This document shows positions 46,375 through 55,485 of a stretch of 64,000 nt of DNA, piece by piece. The stretch is from Schlesneria sp. (GTDB lineage: Bacteria; Planctomycetota; Planctomycetia; Planctomycetales; Planctomycetaceae). The notes under the pieces were generated by a model, which was not told the DNA's origin, made no database searches, and saw only the letters and a list, made by a program, of their open reading frames with translations. Position 1 is the first letter of the stretch; the number at the start of each line of letters is the position of its first letter. The position numbers were made by a program, and so were the translations under genes. Where the stretch lies: assembly GCA_028291515.1 (NCBI GenBank), contig JAQGHU010000090.1, positions 1 through 64,000 of the forward strand. Direction: 5' to 3'.

Positions 46375-46500
46375 CGCCTTCATTCATTTCGCCAGCAGAA
46401 TCGCGGCTGATCGACGGCAATCGCACTGGTTGTCCGAAGCGGCCAACCAGTGGCACACCGATGTGATACGAGGGGCACAAATGCGTCAAGGCGTGGCCCA

Positions 46501-47925
46501 TCAAGCCTGCGGTTCGGTCATGCTCCACGGCTCCAACGCTTTCGTGAGTTGGTCTTCGGGCAGGATGTTCTGTTCGCGGCAAAGTTCGCGAATCGTTTTG
46601 CCGGACTTGAAAGCTTCCTTGGCCAATGCAGACGCTTTTTCGTACCCGATGTAGGGATTCAGGCTGGTCACCATTGCCAGGCTTTGTTCGACGCTGGCTT
46701 CGCACGTTTCGGCGTTGGCTTCCATATCCAGCGCACAAAGATCGATGAAGGCGGTCGTCCCTTGCGCCATCAGTGCCACTGATTCCAAGGTGGCATGCCC
46801 CATGATCGGCATCATGATGTTCAATTGAAACTGGCCACCGGTCGCACCACTGAAGGCGACAGTTTGATCGTTGCCGATCACGCGGGCGGCCACTTGCATC
46901 AGGCTTTCGCACATCACCGGATTCACTTTGCCGGGCATGATCGAACTGCCGGGCTGACGATCGGGCAACATGATTTCGTAGAATCCGCAGCGCGGACCCG
47001 AGCCGAGCCAGCGAATGTTGTTCGCCACATTGAACAACGTCGTCGCGATCACTCGCAGTTGACCATGGCACTCGACCAAGCCGTCGCGCTGGGCATTCCC
47101 TTCAAAGTGGTTGGCGGCTTCGACAAAACCGATTCCCGTTTCTTTCGCGAGTGCTTCACAGGTGCGGCTTCCGAACTCGGGATGAGTGTTGATGCCCGAT
47201 CCTACGGCCGTCCCGCCGACGGGGAGCTCCAGCACGGCATCGAGGGCCCGTTGAGCCCGGCCGATGCTGAGTTCGAGTTGTCGTGCGAAGCCACCGAACT
47301 CTTGTCCTAATCGCAACGGAGTCGCGTCGGCCAGGTGCGTGCGGCCGATCTTGATGATCTTGTCCCAACGTTGCGCCTTGGTCTTCAGCACGTCCGCAAA
47401 CCGGCTGAGAGCGGGAATCAGCTTCTGAAAGATGCTGACTGCGACAGCGACGTGAATCGCCGTGGGAAACGTGTCGTTGGTACTCTGCCCCATGTTGACA
47501 TGGTCATTGGGATGAATCGGTTTCTTCATGTCGAAGCGATTGCCGCCAGTCTGTTCGATGGCGCGATTCGAAATCACTTCGTTGACGTTCATGTTGCTCG
47601 ACGTGCCCGACCCTGTCTGGAAGACATCGATCGGGAATTCGCCGTCGAACCGGCCCGCGACCACTTCTTTGGCGGCGTTTAGCATGGCATCGACTTGAAC
47701 GGCATTCAGCGGATTCTTTCCGGTGCCGGTCAGCTTACCGAGATCTCGGTTGGCGACTCCACAAGCCCATTTGACCAGGCCCATCGCATGAATCATTTCT
47801 GGTCGCATGGTCCAGCCGGAGACCGGGAAGTTCTCCACGGCGCGCTGCGTTTGAGCTCCATAGTAGGCTTGGGCAGGAACCTGGACATCGCCCATCGAAT
47901 CGTGCTCGGTCCGAAATTCGGTCAT
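46501..47925 (-). CDS. fumC: class II fumarate hydratase
   Basis: The 474-residue enzyme interconverts fumarate and malate in the TCA cycle. It carries the superfamily signature GSSIMPGKVNPVMCESLMQV near residue 330. TGSGTSSNMNVNEVISNRA, NDHVNMGQSTNDTFPTAIHV and GRTHLADATPLRLGQEFGGF are also typical of FumC. It needs no iron-sulfur cluster and is oxygen-stable. It has no close partner on its strand and is convergent with the receiver gene. Aspartase shares much of the fold; the GRTHLADATP motif and overall spacing favour FumC. Confidence 0.95.
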   Translation of the reverse strand: MTEFRTEHDSMGDVQVPAQAYYGAQTQRAVENFPVSGWTMRPEMIHAMGLVKWACGVANRDLGKLTGTGKNPLNAVQVDAMLNAAKEVVAGRFDGEFPIDVFQTGSGTSSNMNVNEVISNRAIEQTGGNRFDMKKPIHPNDHVNMGQSTNDTFPTAIHVAVAVSIFQKLIPALSRFADVLKTKAQRWDKIIKIGRTHLADATPLRLGQEFGGFARQLELSIGRAQRALDAVLELPVGGTAVGSGINTHPEFGSRTCEALAKETGIGFVEAANHFEGNAQRDGLVECHGQLRVIATTLFNVANNIRWLGSGPRCGFYEIMLPDRQPGSSIMPGKVNPVMCESLMQVAARVIGNDQTVAFSGATGGQFQLNIMMPIMGHATLESVALMAQGTTAFIDLCALDMEANAETCEASVEQSLAMVTSLNPYIGYEKASALAKEAFKSGKTIRELCREQNILPEDQLTKALEPWSMTEPQA

Positions 47926-48080
47926 CGAAGTCTTCCAATTGTTTTGATCATGAAATCGCCAGTGGCAGCGAGACCTGCCCGTGCGCTATTTCATGATATC
48001 GAATTGGAGACGGAGCGACCAAGCGGACCGCAGGAAGTCGAGAGCTGTTGAAATCGTAACCAGGCGAATTCATTCACATG

Positions 48081-48211
48081 TCATTCCCGCGCAGGCGGGA
48101 ATCCAGCAGTTCCACAGCGGACCATCGCCGGCCATCGTCACAGAACAAGATGTCGCATCCGCGTCGACACGCGCGCTACGGCTCGCTGGATTCCCGCCTG
48201 CGCGGGAATGA
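48081..48211. repeat. 27-bp perfect inverted repeat with dRS3-like core
   Basis: Arms 48081-48107 and 48185-48211 are exact reverse complements. Each includes ATTCCC-N8-GGGAAT (48083-48102 and 48190-48209), the pattern of the neisserial dRS3 repeat. The interior 77 bp has no gene. It lies between the fumC start and the wzc-like stop on the same strand. Confidence 0.8.
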
Positions 48212-48251
48212 CGGAAGAAGAGCAGAAACAACGAGTCGTGAAGGAGGCTGA

Positions 48252-50528
48252 CTACGCCGCTCGCTGATATCCGGCGTCCTCGTAGTCGTCGCTGGAATTC
48301 GTTTCCGGTGCCTGATCATGGCCGTAACCGTAGCCGTAGCCATATCCGTAACCATAGCCGTATTCGGAATTCGGACCGGTTTCCAAGTGATTCGCCACGA
48401 TACCGACCACCGATGCACCCGTCGCCTTGAACGATTCGACGGCTCGAGTGACCATCTTGCGGCGGTTCTTGTCGGGACGAATGACGATGACGGCACCATC
48501 GACGATGCGAGCGATAATCGCAGGGTCGGTCACGGCCAATACGGGCGGTGCATCGATTAGAATCTGGTCGTAAATCTGTTCGGCCCACGCGACGATATCG
48601 CTGAACCGATCGCTGGACAACAATTCGGAAGGGTTAGCAGGACGCAGTCCGGATGGCATCACGTCCAGATTGTTGACGCCCAGATTGAAGACATTTTCCA
48701 GGCAACTTTCCGCAACGGGACGATCTTCGCGAAGGACCAGCGACAGACCTCGCGGCCCCTTCAGATCGAGCAGTTGTGACAACCCAGGTCGTCGCATATC
48801 GGCATCGATCAGCAAAGTCTTCTTGCCCGCTTGCGCAAAAGCCACCGCGAGATTGGCCAGAGTCGTGGTCTTACCGTCTCCGGGCTCGGTGCTGGTGACG
48901 ACCAACCGAGTGGTGTCTTGATTAGAGAATGTGATCGAACTTCGTAGCGTGCGAAATGCTTCCGCTTCGATGCTGTCTCGCTTGCAGTGAGTGATGACCG
49001 TATCAATTCCCGAACCCGGAATCGGGTCCATCCGTCGAATCATCGCCAGCATCGGCAGACCCAATTGCCACTGCAGTTCGTCTGGCGATCGGAAGCGATC
49101 GTCGAGAGCATCCAGAACATAGATCAATCCCAGACCACCGACGGTCCCCATGAACAGGCACAGCAACACAGTGGTCGAAATTCGTGGGGCACATTTGGAC
49201 AACGGAACGCGTGGCTCACTGACAACACTGATCTTCAAGCCGGAATCGGAACCCATATCGATCTTTTTCATCTGGTCGAGAACCAGATCGTAGAAGCTGC
49301 GCATTCGCTTCACATCGAGTTCCAGGATCTGCAACTGCACCATTTCGTTGTTTTGAACAGTGGCCTGCCCAATTTCACGGTCGAATTCAGCACGCGTTTC
49401 TCTTTCGCGCGCCTGGGCTTGATAGAGAGTCTGCTCGGCCATAATTCGTAGTCGCGGCCCCATCTCGCGTTCGCGAATATTTCGAGATGAATCGGCAACC
49501 GCTTGTCCTCGTTCTGAGAACCAGCGTTCCGTGGATGCGATTCGGTCTTCGAGTTGGCGGATTGTCGGATGATTTTTACCGTACACAAGACGCTTGTTCG
49601 CCAATTCAGAGCGATCGTCTTGAACCTGCTGCTCGAATTTCGTGACGGTGTATGCGTCGCTGGAGCTGATCCCCATGTCTCGCAACAAGATTTCGCGGTA
49701 CAAATCGCCTGTCGCCTGCTGGGCCAGTTGCGACAAATCGCTGCCCGACTGCAACGCCCTGTCGACAGAAGAGAGATAGGCCTTCGCTTCCAGCGTCTTC
49801 TTCTGAGCTTCGATCAATGCTTCGTTCAGTTTGACAGTGCGTTCGATGAGGACGTTCATGTTCTTGTCGTCACCAAGTAGCAAGACTCCGGCACGTTCCT
49901 GAACGCGGAGCAGTTCCTGCTCTTTGTTGCCCAGTTTTTGCTCCAAATCCGCTTTCTCTTTCGTCAGCACGTCGAGGGTATCTTTTGCGCTGCTCCGATG
50001 CGTTTGCCTCATGAAGTTGAGATAGGAATCCACAATGGCACCGACTACGCGGGCCGAACCTTCCTGGCTTGTGGAAACATATTTCACATTCAATACGTTG
50101 GTGAGCCTGGTGGAGGTGACCGTCATGTTTTCACGCATGATCTTGGTCCATCTAGCCTTCCTCTGCCCCTTGAAGTCGACTCGATACTTCGCGGGCAAGT
50201 TCTTGATGGCCCCTTCCAAGACAACGTCGCTGGTCAGCACCTTCTGGTACGTGGGCATGACATCGAGAATTTCACGAGAATTGCTGGAGTTAGAGTTCTT
50301 GTTATCCATCGCGCCGCCCTCGGTCTTCAAGACGAGGATTTCCGCGGAGGATTCGTATTTGGGAGGCGTCAAGGTGTACCAGGCACCACCCACCGCGCCA
50401 CCCACCACGACGCAGAACATCAACAGTCGAAAGCGATGACGAACGACCTGCAGAAAACGCGCGACTTCTGCCAAGGCATGCGTCGTCGGTCCCGTGGACT
50501 CCACTTGCGATCGGTCATCCATGCTCAT
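48252..50528 (-). CDS. Wzc-like polysaccharide biosynthesis tyrosine autokinase
   Basis: ATG at 50528 gives 758 residues (the frame opens 33 bases earlier). The N-terminal chain-length domain has a membrane segment near residues 30-50 (RLLMFCVVVGGAVGGAWYTL), a long coiled coil (about 185-430), and a second segment near 465. The bacterial tyrosine kinase domain follows: Walker A TSTEPGDGKTTTLANLAVAF, Walker A' LLIDADMRRPGLSQL, Walker B DQILIDAPPVLAVTDPAII. The tail has seven consecutive Tyr-Gly pairs, then YEDAGYQRAA, giving nine tyrosines for autophosphorylation. It controls export and chain length of an exopolysaccharide with the Wza-like protein encoded upstream. Confidence 0.9.
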   Translation of the reverse strand: MSMDDRSQVESTGPTTHALAEVARFLQVVRHRFRLLMFCVVVGGAVGGAWYTLTPPKYESSAEILVLKTEGGAMDNKNSNSSNSREILDVMPTYQKVLTSDVVLEGAIKNLPAKYRVDFKGQRKARWTKIMRENMTVTSTRLTNVLNVKYVSTSQEGSARVVGAIVDSYLNFMRQTHRSSAKDTLDVLTKEKADLEQKLGNKEQELLRVQERAGVLLLGDDKNMNVLIERTVKLNEALIEAQKKTLEAKAYLSSVDRALQSGSDLSQLAQQATGDLYREILLRDMGISSSDAYTVTKFEQQVQDDRSELANKRLVYGKNHPTIRQLEDRIASTERWFSERGQAVADSSRNIREREMGPRLRIMAEQTLYQAQARERETRAEFDREIGQATVQNNEMVQLQILELDVKRMRSFYDLVLDQMKKIDMGSDSGLKISVVSEPRVPLSKCAPRISTTVLLCLFMGTVGGLGLIYVLDALDDRFRSPDELQWQLGLPMLAMIRRMDPIPGSGIDTVITHCKRDSIEAEAFRTLRSSITFSNQDTTRLVVTSTEPGDGKTTTLANLAVAFAQAGKKTLLIDADMRRPGLSQLLDLKGPRGLSLVLREDRPVAESCLENVFNLGVNNLDVMPSGLRPANPSELLSSDRFSDIVAWAEQIYDQILIDAPPVLAVTDPAIIARIVDGAVIVIRPDKNRRKMVTRAVESFKATGASVVGIVANHLETGPNSEYGYGYGYGYGYGYGHDQAPETNSSDDYEDAGYQRAA

Positions 50529-50591
50529 CGTAATTCCAGCCACCGGGGCACTACGCTGCAAACTTCGCTTCAGACGTGATCCAGCATGTCG

Positions 50592-51806
50592 TTAGAATAT
50601 GCCCGCCCCAGCGAGTGGTAGACCGGCCGACACGTTGAATCGGATGATATTGAATGTTTCGTACATGACGGTTGCGGGAGTGTTTTCGACGCTGACAACG
50701 TCACCAGGTTCCAATCGCAGATTGGCTTGGGAGTTACGCTTTGCTTCCCGAAGACTGACCTGAACCACGGCGGTTTCACTTCCGCCCGGAACGCGGCGAA
50801 CGACAAATATCTTGTCGGCCAAGCCCAGACTTGTTCCACCAGCTAATGCGATGGCATCAGTGACGCGAAGCTCCTCGGCGATCGGGAAATCATATCGATC
50901 CGGCTTGCGAACCAAGCCGATCACGTGCAGCGGTTCTGGATCGCGTTTTTCGACTCGCACGACTCCGCCGTCTTCGACGATGTATCCGCCGCGGCCCGTT
51001 TTGGTAGCAGAAACCAAATCGACCTTAATCGATTCCATTCCGTTGCCAGCGGAGACCGGAAGCGTGTTGGCCTCAAATTCATTGTCCGCGCTGACCGTAT
51101 TGCCGTCGGTTGGCAGCAAGGAGGAATGCCCCACGGTGTCGATACCCCGCTTAGCACCTGATGCCACTGGACTAGAACGACCACTATTGGAACGGCGTGG
51201 ATTGCGAATTTCGACGTTCGTTCCCGCATCTTCGTCCAGCCCGCCAGCTGCGACGATGGCGGCCAGCAGATCGCTGCGTCCGCGCGGCAATTCGTACATG
51301 TCCGGCTTTTTGACCGCCCCTGTGACCATGACGCGATTCATGCGTTGCCGCTTCATGGTGACCGTGACTGTAGGACGCTGATAGAGTTGCTGCTCGATGC
51401 ACGCGGCCACGATCGTGGCTTCGGCCGCTTCCGGCTCCAATCCCGCGAGAGGGACGGGACCGATTTCGGGGATCTGCGCAATCCCTTGTTCATTCACGCG
51501 AACCGGCAGTACGACTGTATCCTTTTCATTGAGTCCCGCGGAAATCGAGACTTCAAGCACGTCGCCGCGATCAATCATATCGCTGTTGTTGGACGCTCGC
51601 GCGAGGTTCTGGAGCTCCAATGTCTGAACGTTATCTCGCTTGGCCGCCAGCATCTGCGTCGGCATCGTCAGATGAGTATAATGCTTTCCAGATGAGGACG
51701 CGCAACCGGAGCTTATAGCTGCGGCGTAGACCAGCAAGCCCACAAAAACACGTCGACTCCACGCGTGTTTGCGAGATAACGGAATCATCTTTAAGCGAAT
51801 CGTCAT
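50592..51806 (-). CDS. Wza-like polysaccharide export lipoprotein, SLBB domains
   Basis: ATG at 51806 gives 404 residues; ATG at 51788 is also possible. The signal peptide ends in the lipobox AAAISSGC (Cys about residue 29). The export motif DRGDVLEVSISAGLNEKDTV then NEQGIAQIPEIGPVPLAGLE covers residues 70-120. Two SLBB-like segments follow (MVTGAVKKPDMYELPRGRSD and VIGLVRKPDRYDFPIAEELR). Wza forms the outer-membrane channel for capsule or exopolysaccharide. The tail ends in a hydrophobic stretch (VSAGLPLAGAGIF). It precedes the Wzc-like kinase gene by 63 bp, the usual order. Confidence 0.88.
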   Translation of the reverse strand: MTIRLKMIPLSRKHAWSRRVFVGLLVYAAAISSGCASSSGKHYTHLTMPTQMLAAKRDNVQTLELQNLARASNNSDMIDRGDVLEVSISAGLNEKDTVVLPVRVNEQGIAQIPEIGPVPLAGLEPEAAEATIVAACIEQQLYQRPTVTVTMKRQRMNRVMVTGAVKKPDMYELPRGRSDLLAAIVAAGGLDEDAGTNVEIRNPRRSNSGRSSPVASGAKRGIDTVGHSSLLPTDGNTVSADNEFEANTLPVSAGNGMESIKVDLVSATKTGRGGYIVEDGGVVRVEKRDPEPLHVIGLVRKPDRYDFPIAEELRVTDAIALAGGTSLGLADKIFVVRRVPGGSETAVVQVSLREAKRNSQANLRLEPGDVVSVENTPATVMYETFNIIRFNVSAGLPLAGAGIF

Positions 51807-51954
51807 CAGTCGGCTCTCGAGTCGAGTCGGATGAAGACCGGCAAAAATAGCCAGTTGGGGCGGGATGGTAGGAGAGCGCCCAAATCCCGTCAATATGGAT
51901 GTTATCTTCGCGTAACACCTAATCGCAAAAAGGAGTTGCGTGGCAAATAAGGTG

Positions 51955-53580
51955 TCAGTGGAGCACTGATTTGCGGATGGCGTCTGTGATACGACGACCG
52001 ACCTCAACAAATTGCGCCACCGTCTTTTGCAACCGCTGGCGGTCATAATCTCGATGCAGTGATCGCACCAGCGAAACGGCGCGTGCTTCATCCAGTTGGA
52101 CGATCAACATGGGTAGCAACCACTCTTCAATCCCGTAAACGTGACCTCGCTCACGATCGGTGCAGACGGGAACGATCAGAGACAAGCGGTCTCCCGCTGC
52201 TTGCTGGGCATAGTCAATCGCATCACGAATGGATTGCGCTTTCGGACGCGACGGATGTTCCCAGTCGTAAGGAGGCGACCATTCCATCACGGGACGCAGG
52301 CCATCGACCTTGGAGATCACTCCAATGATCGGCGGCGGTTTCAGTCGATGTTGCTCGCGAAACCAGTTGTTCAATTCGTCGAGCATCGCGATATCGGCCT
52401 GCTTCGCCGGAGACGTAGCGGCCATCACCAATAAAATCAGATCCGCCTGTCTAACCGCTTCCCGCGTGGAATCGATCTGCTCGCGAGTTGCCCCGGCATC
52501 GCTATAGCCTGGCGTGTCCAACAAGATTAAGCGATCGTTAGAATCCTCAAGTTGCAGTTCATAACGATCAACACCCTTCGTCAGAGGAAGAACATCAACC
52601 GCTGCACGCTGGTTCTCGAGCAGACAGTTCACCAGGCTCGATTTTCCCGCCTTGACCTGTCCCACAATCGCGAGCGTCACTGTGATGGGTTCGACAACGG
52701 CATCGGTCTCGGACGCATCGCCTGTCCCGCCAAACTCCAATTGATGCATGGCTCCACGAAACCGCGCCGTTCCACCACGCAGTCGACCGCTGTTCAACTC
52801 GATCAGGTAGTAGCCCACCTGACGCAAGTAATAAGTGAAGAAGGCACCCAGCAGCCCCGACTGCAGTTTCTTTGTGACGGGGTCGACGAAGGCTTTCGAC
52901 ATGGCATAGCGAGCGATGTTCAACGGATTCAGGATAACCGAGGCGATCCAGCCGACATTCATCGCGGCGGTCCACCAGCCCGGGGCTTGCGACAACAGAC
53001 GCCATTGCTGGACGGTAATCAGGTGACTGCCGGGGACATACTTCTGAAACCACTCTTCCATGTCGGCAGAGACCAACTGGGCGATTGTCAGAATCTCGAC
53101 CACGGATAGCTTGTCCAGCGGGTCGCTCGCCTTCGGGTGATAATGCTTCGCCAGCTTCTTCGCCAGTTCCAGCGTTCGCTCGCGATAGAACGCCACGTCG
53201 ACGAGCATCTCTCCGGTGACGCCATCGAGCCGCTTGTACTCGGCCTCGACAATTTCTGCGGCCGCATGATCCTTCGGCGTCCAATGCTCGCGAGAACCGA
53301 GTTCAAGAGTCGGAACCTCGACATCTTTTCGACGTAGCAGAAGCCAGGCCAGCCCCCAACTGACGGGGATCGTCCAGGTCAGCCAAAGCAATTGTCCACG
53401 ATCCCATAATGCCCACGCACCGACCGCCCCGAACAGGACGATCGGCAAAAGGATCAGGATCAAGAATGTCACTAAATGCCAATAGGTCATCCCGCGACGG
53501 GAGTGGTCAACGGGTTTCATCGATTCGTCCGCAACGATTGTTGTTGATAGGTCACCAGAACTGGATTGTTGGGCAGTCAA
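51955..53580 (-). CDS. membrane-linked GTPase, G-domain in the C-terminal half
   Basis: This encodes 541 residues. Two membrane helices near residues 33-55 and 60-82 precede a helical region. The GTPase domain begins near residue 300: G1 AIVGQVKAGKSSLVNCLL, G2-like LPLTKGVDRYELQL, G3 LILLDTPGYSDAG, G4-like IGVISKVDG. Such domains occur in dynamin-like and DUF697-linked GTPases of bacterial membranes. The short, non-canonical G4 (SKVD) is noted. It lies 70 bp downstream of a second GTPase gene. A membrane remodelling or stress role is possible but unproven. Confidence 0.82.
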   Translation of the reverse strand: MTAQQSSSGDLSTTIVADESMKPVDHSRRGMTYWHLVTFLILILLPIVLFGAVGAWALWDRGQLLWLTWTIPVSWGLAWLLLRRKDVEVPTLELGSREHWTPKDHAAAEIVEAEYKRLDGVTGEMLVDVAFYRERTLELAKKLAKHYHPKASDPLDKLSVVEILTIAQLVSADMEEWFQKYVPGSHLITVQQWRLLSQAPGWWTAAMNVGWIASVILNPLNIARYAMSKAFVDPVTKKLQSGLLGAFFTYYLRQVGYYLIELNSGRLRGGTARFRGAMHQLEFGGTGDASETDAVVEPITVTLAIVGQVKAGKSSLVNCLLENQRAAVDVLPLTKGVDRYELQLEDSNDRLILLDTPGYSDAGATREQIDSTREAVRQADLILLVMAATSPAKQADIAMLDELNNWFREQHRLKPPPIIGVISKVDGLRPVMEWSPPYDWEHPSRPKAQSIRDAIDYAQQAAGDRLSLIVPVCTDRERGHVYGIEEWLLPMLIVQLDEARAVSLVRSLHRDYDRQRLQKTVAQFVEVGRRITDAIRKSVLH

Positions 53581-53650
53581 CTACGAAGCGCGGCGATTGT
53601 CGTCGGAATGAATTGAAAGCACCATCGTTCAGGACGTTTTGCCAAGCGAA

Positions 53651-54874
53651 TCACTTGGCTGTCTGAGTACCGCGCCGACTTCGCCAGACAGCGATCGCTT
53701 CCTCCAGCTTCTCGCCCCACACTTTATTAAGCTCTTCCGGTAACGGAACGTGGCCATTTCGGATCTCGCCAAAGTACCAGCAGCAGGCTTTTCCGAGCGA
53801 AAACGTGTAAGCAAAGGCCATCGCAGCGTTAGCTGTCTGTCCGACGAATGGAATAAACTTCAACGGTGCCTTTACGGCAAACCGCAGTGCCAGACGACCG
53901 GCGGCAGCTCCGGCCATTTTCAAGAGCATCTCTGCATTCATCTTCTGGTCATACAGATCCGCCAGCACATAAATCAGCCGGGTCTGAATCCCCATCACGG
54001 CGGGAATATCGATCCAAGGCAACGGCGTTGCAGCAGCGGTTGCGGCCAGGCTGCTGTACGCGATGATCATCGGCATTGCCTGCTTTTCAGTCAGATCCTG
54101 CAGCGACTCGCGGATGTCATCAAGGTGCAACAATGTTTGACGACAGGCGGCCGGTAGCACCTCGATCAGTGTCTCCTCTAAACGTTTCCCGCCGTATTCC
54201 GGTTGGGCGAATCCATCCTCGGGCTGAGTCAGATCGATCGGCACTATTCGATCGACCAGTCCTGCAAAGCGATGTTCGTGTTCGACGAGACAGCGATGCA
54301 ATTCGGGTGACTTGGCGAGCGATGACACGTTCGACACTTGGTTGACGTGCGCAGCGTCGCCAGATGGCTTCAGCGCGTCGAACGGATCGGGTTCGGGATG
54401 CTGCTCGAACGGATAGGCTTCGTGCAGGCAAGTCAGGGCGAGAACAATCGGACGCGTCGGTCGTGCCGCGCGAATCTTGCGCAGCGACTCGACGATCTCT
54501 TGCAAGGCGTGATCCATGACACGGACCACGACAATGATCACATGCGTGGAGGCATCGAAATGCTTCAGATCGTCCGTTGGATCGTAGCCGACTTCGCCCA
54601 ACCCCCGCGTATCCAGAAACCGCACAATCGGCTGCTCGCTGTTGGGGAAGTCGTATTGCGATGATGTTCTGGTCTGCGGACGAAATCCATTCCCGATCTC
54701 CGCCTGCGTCACGCCAGTCAGGTAGCGGACAATTGACGACTTACCGCTGCCGGTCTTGCCAAATAGCCAGAACACGGGGACAGGCGTCTTCTTTAACAGC
54801 TCGCGCCGCTGCCGTTCGAACTGCTCATTCGAAAGCGTTCCGAATCCGAACCACGATTTAAGACGGCTGAGCAT
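53651..54874 (-). CDS. GTPase with DUF697-like C-terminal domain
   Basis: The 407 residues begin with a short amphipathic start and the G1 motif FGKTGSGKSSIVRYL (residues 39-53). G3 is FLDTRGLGE. The G4 region is ALTCLHEAYPFEQ, lacking N/TKxD, so guanine specificity is uncertain. From about residue 265 a DUF697-like helical domain with small hydrophobic segments is seen: MIIAYSSLAATAAATPLPWI, then AGRLALRFAVKAPLKFIPFV and AAMAFAYTFSLGKACCWYFG. It is transcribed with the next GTPase and divergently from blaI. The pair may act together in the inner membrane. Confidence 0.78.
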   Translation of the reverse strand: MLSRLKSWFGFGTLSNEQFERQRRELLKKTPVPVFWLFGKTGSGKSSIVRYLTGVTQAEIGNGFRPQTRTSSQYDFPNSEQPIVRFLDTRGLGEVGYDPTDDLKHFDASTHVIIVVVRVMDHALQEIVESLRKIRAARPTRPIVLALTCLHEAYPFEQHPEPDPFDALKPSGDAAHVNQVSNVSSLAKSPELHRCLVEHEHRFAGLVDRIVPIDLTQPEDGFAQPEYGGKRLEETLIEVLPAACRQTLLHLDDIRESLQDLTEKQAMPMIIAYSSLAATAAATPLPWIDIPAVMGIQTRLIYVLADLYDQKMNAEMLLKMAGAAAGRLALRFAVKAPLKFIPFVGQTANAAMAFAYTFSLGKACCWYFGEIRNGHVPLPEELNKVWGEKLEEAIAVWRSRRGTQTAK

Positions 54875-54997
54875 GGCGTGATCGTCACCACAGGAAGCAA
54901 TTCTGTCCGTTATTGACCCGGACCATCATACGACAACTTCCAAGTCTCGACACCGCAGACGAATGTCTACTAAATCGACAGTGGCGGACTTTTCCGA

Positions 54998-55027
54998 TTG
55001 ACAGATCTCCTACCGCAGTAGTAGAAC
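54998..55027 (+). promoter_or_regulatory. putative blaI promoter
   Basis: TTGACA at 54998-55003 is a perfect -35. A weak -10 (TAGAAC, 55022-55027) follows after 18 bp. The first operator arm lies between them, so bound repressor would block RNA polymerase. Confidence 0.5.
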
Positions 55028-55051
55028 CACACCTCCTACTGCGGTAGGAGA
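55006..55051. promoter_or_regulatory. probable BlaI operator, paired inverted repeats
   Basis: TCTCCTACCGCAGTAG (55006-55021) and CTACTGCGGTAGGAGA (55036-55051) are perfect reverse complements with a 14-bp gap. Each arm also contains CTAC-N4-GTAG, itself a dyad. BlaI/MecI dimers bind dyads of this general form with a TACA/TGTA-type core. Lying 45 bp upstream of blaI and in the divergent region of the GTPase operon, it probably serves autoregulation and could affect both directions. Confidence 0.75.
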
Positions 55052-55095
55052 CGATCGGATGCAGCAGTCTGTCGGCGGCAAGGAGGGCGAAAGCA

Positions 55096-55485
55096 ATGAG
55101 TCAGCATCGGTTAGCCGATCTGCAATTGGCCATCATGCAAGTGCTATGGGAACAGGGCGAAGCGACTGTTGGCAGCGTCCAAAAGGCCTTAGAGCCGAAT
55201 CGCTCGCTCGCCTATACCACCGTTGGCACGATGCTCTCTCGGTTAGAACGAGATGGCCAGGTGACTCACCGAGTGGAAGGTCGCGTCAACGTCTACCGCG
55301 CCAAACTACCGCGCGAGAAAGTCAGCCGTTCGATGGTCTCGGATCTGGCTCAGCGATTGTGTGCCGGCGATGTGACTCAACTGGTTTGCCATCTGCTGGA
55401 TGATTGCGATGTCTCGCGCGATGAACTGACGGCGATCAAGAAGTTCATTCGCCAGAAAGAACAGGAGCTGAGCGATGACAAATAG
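55096..55485 (+). CDS. blaI: BlaI/MecI-family repressor
   Basis: The 129 residues start at ATG 55096 behind AGGAGG at a 9-base spacer. The winged-helix N-terminus reads LADLQLAIMQVLWEQGEATV then YTTVGTMLSRLERDGQVTHR, and the C-terminal dimerisation helices contain LVCHLLDDCDVSRDELTAIK. In the family, cleavage by a BlaR1-type sensor relieves repression. Here blaR1 overlaps its 3' end by 11 bases. A perfect operator-like repeat lies upstream. No beta-lactamase gene is near, so the regulated target is probably not resistance. Confidence 0.92.
   Translation: MSQHRLADLQLAIMQVLWEQGEATVGSVQKALEPNRSLAYTTVGTMLSRLERDGQVTHRVEGRVNVYRAKLPREKVSRSMVSDLAQRLCAGDVTQLVCHLLDDCDVSRDELTAIKKFIRQKEQELSDDK

Noticed and set aside
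46217-47071. 284-residue minus-strand ORF overlapping the fumC end
   Set aside because: Out of frame with fumC and extends into the palindromic repeat; composition is Arg/Ser-rich noise.
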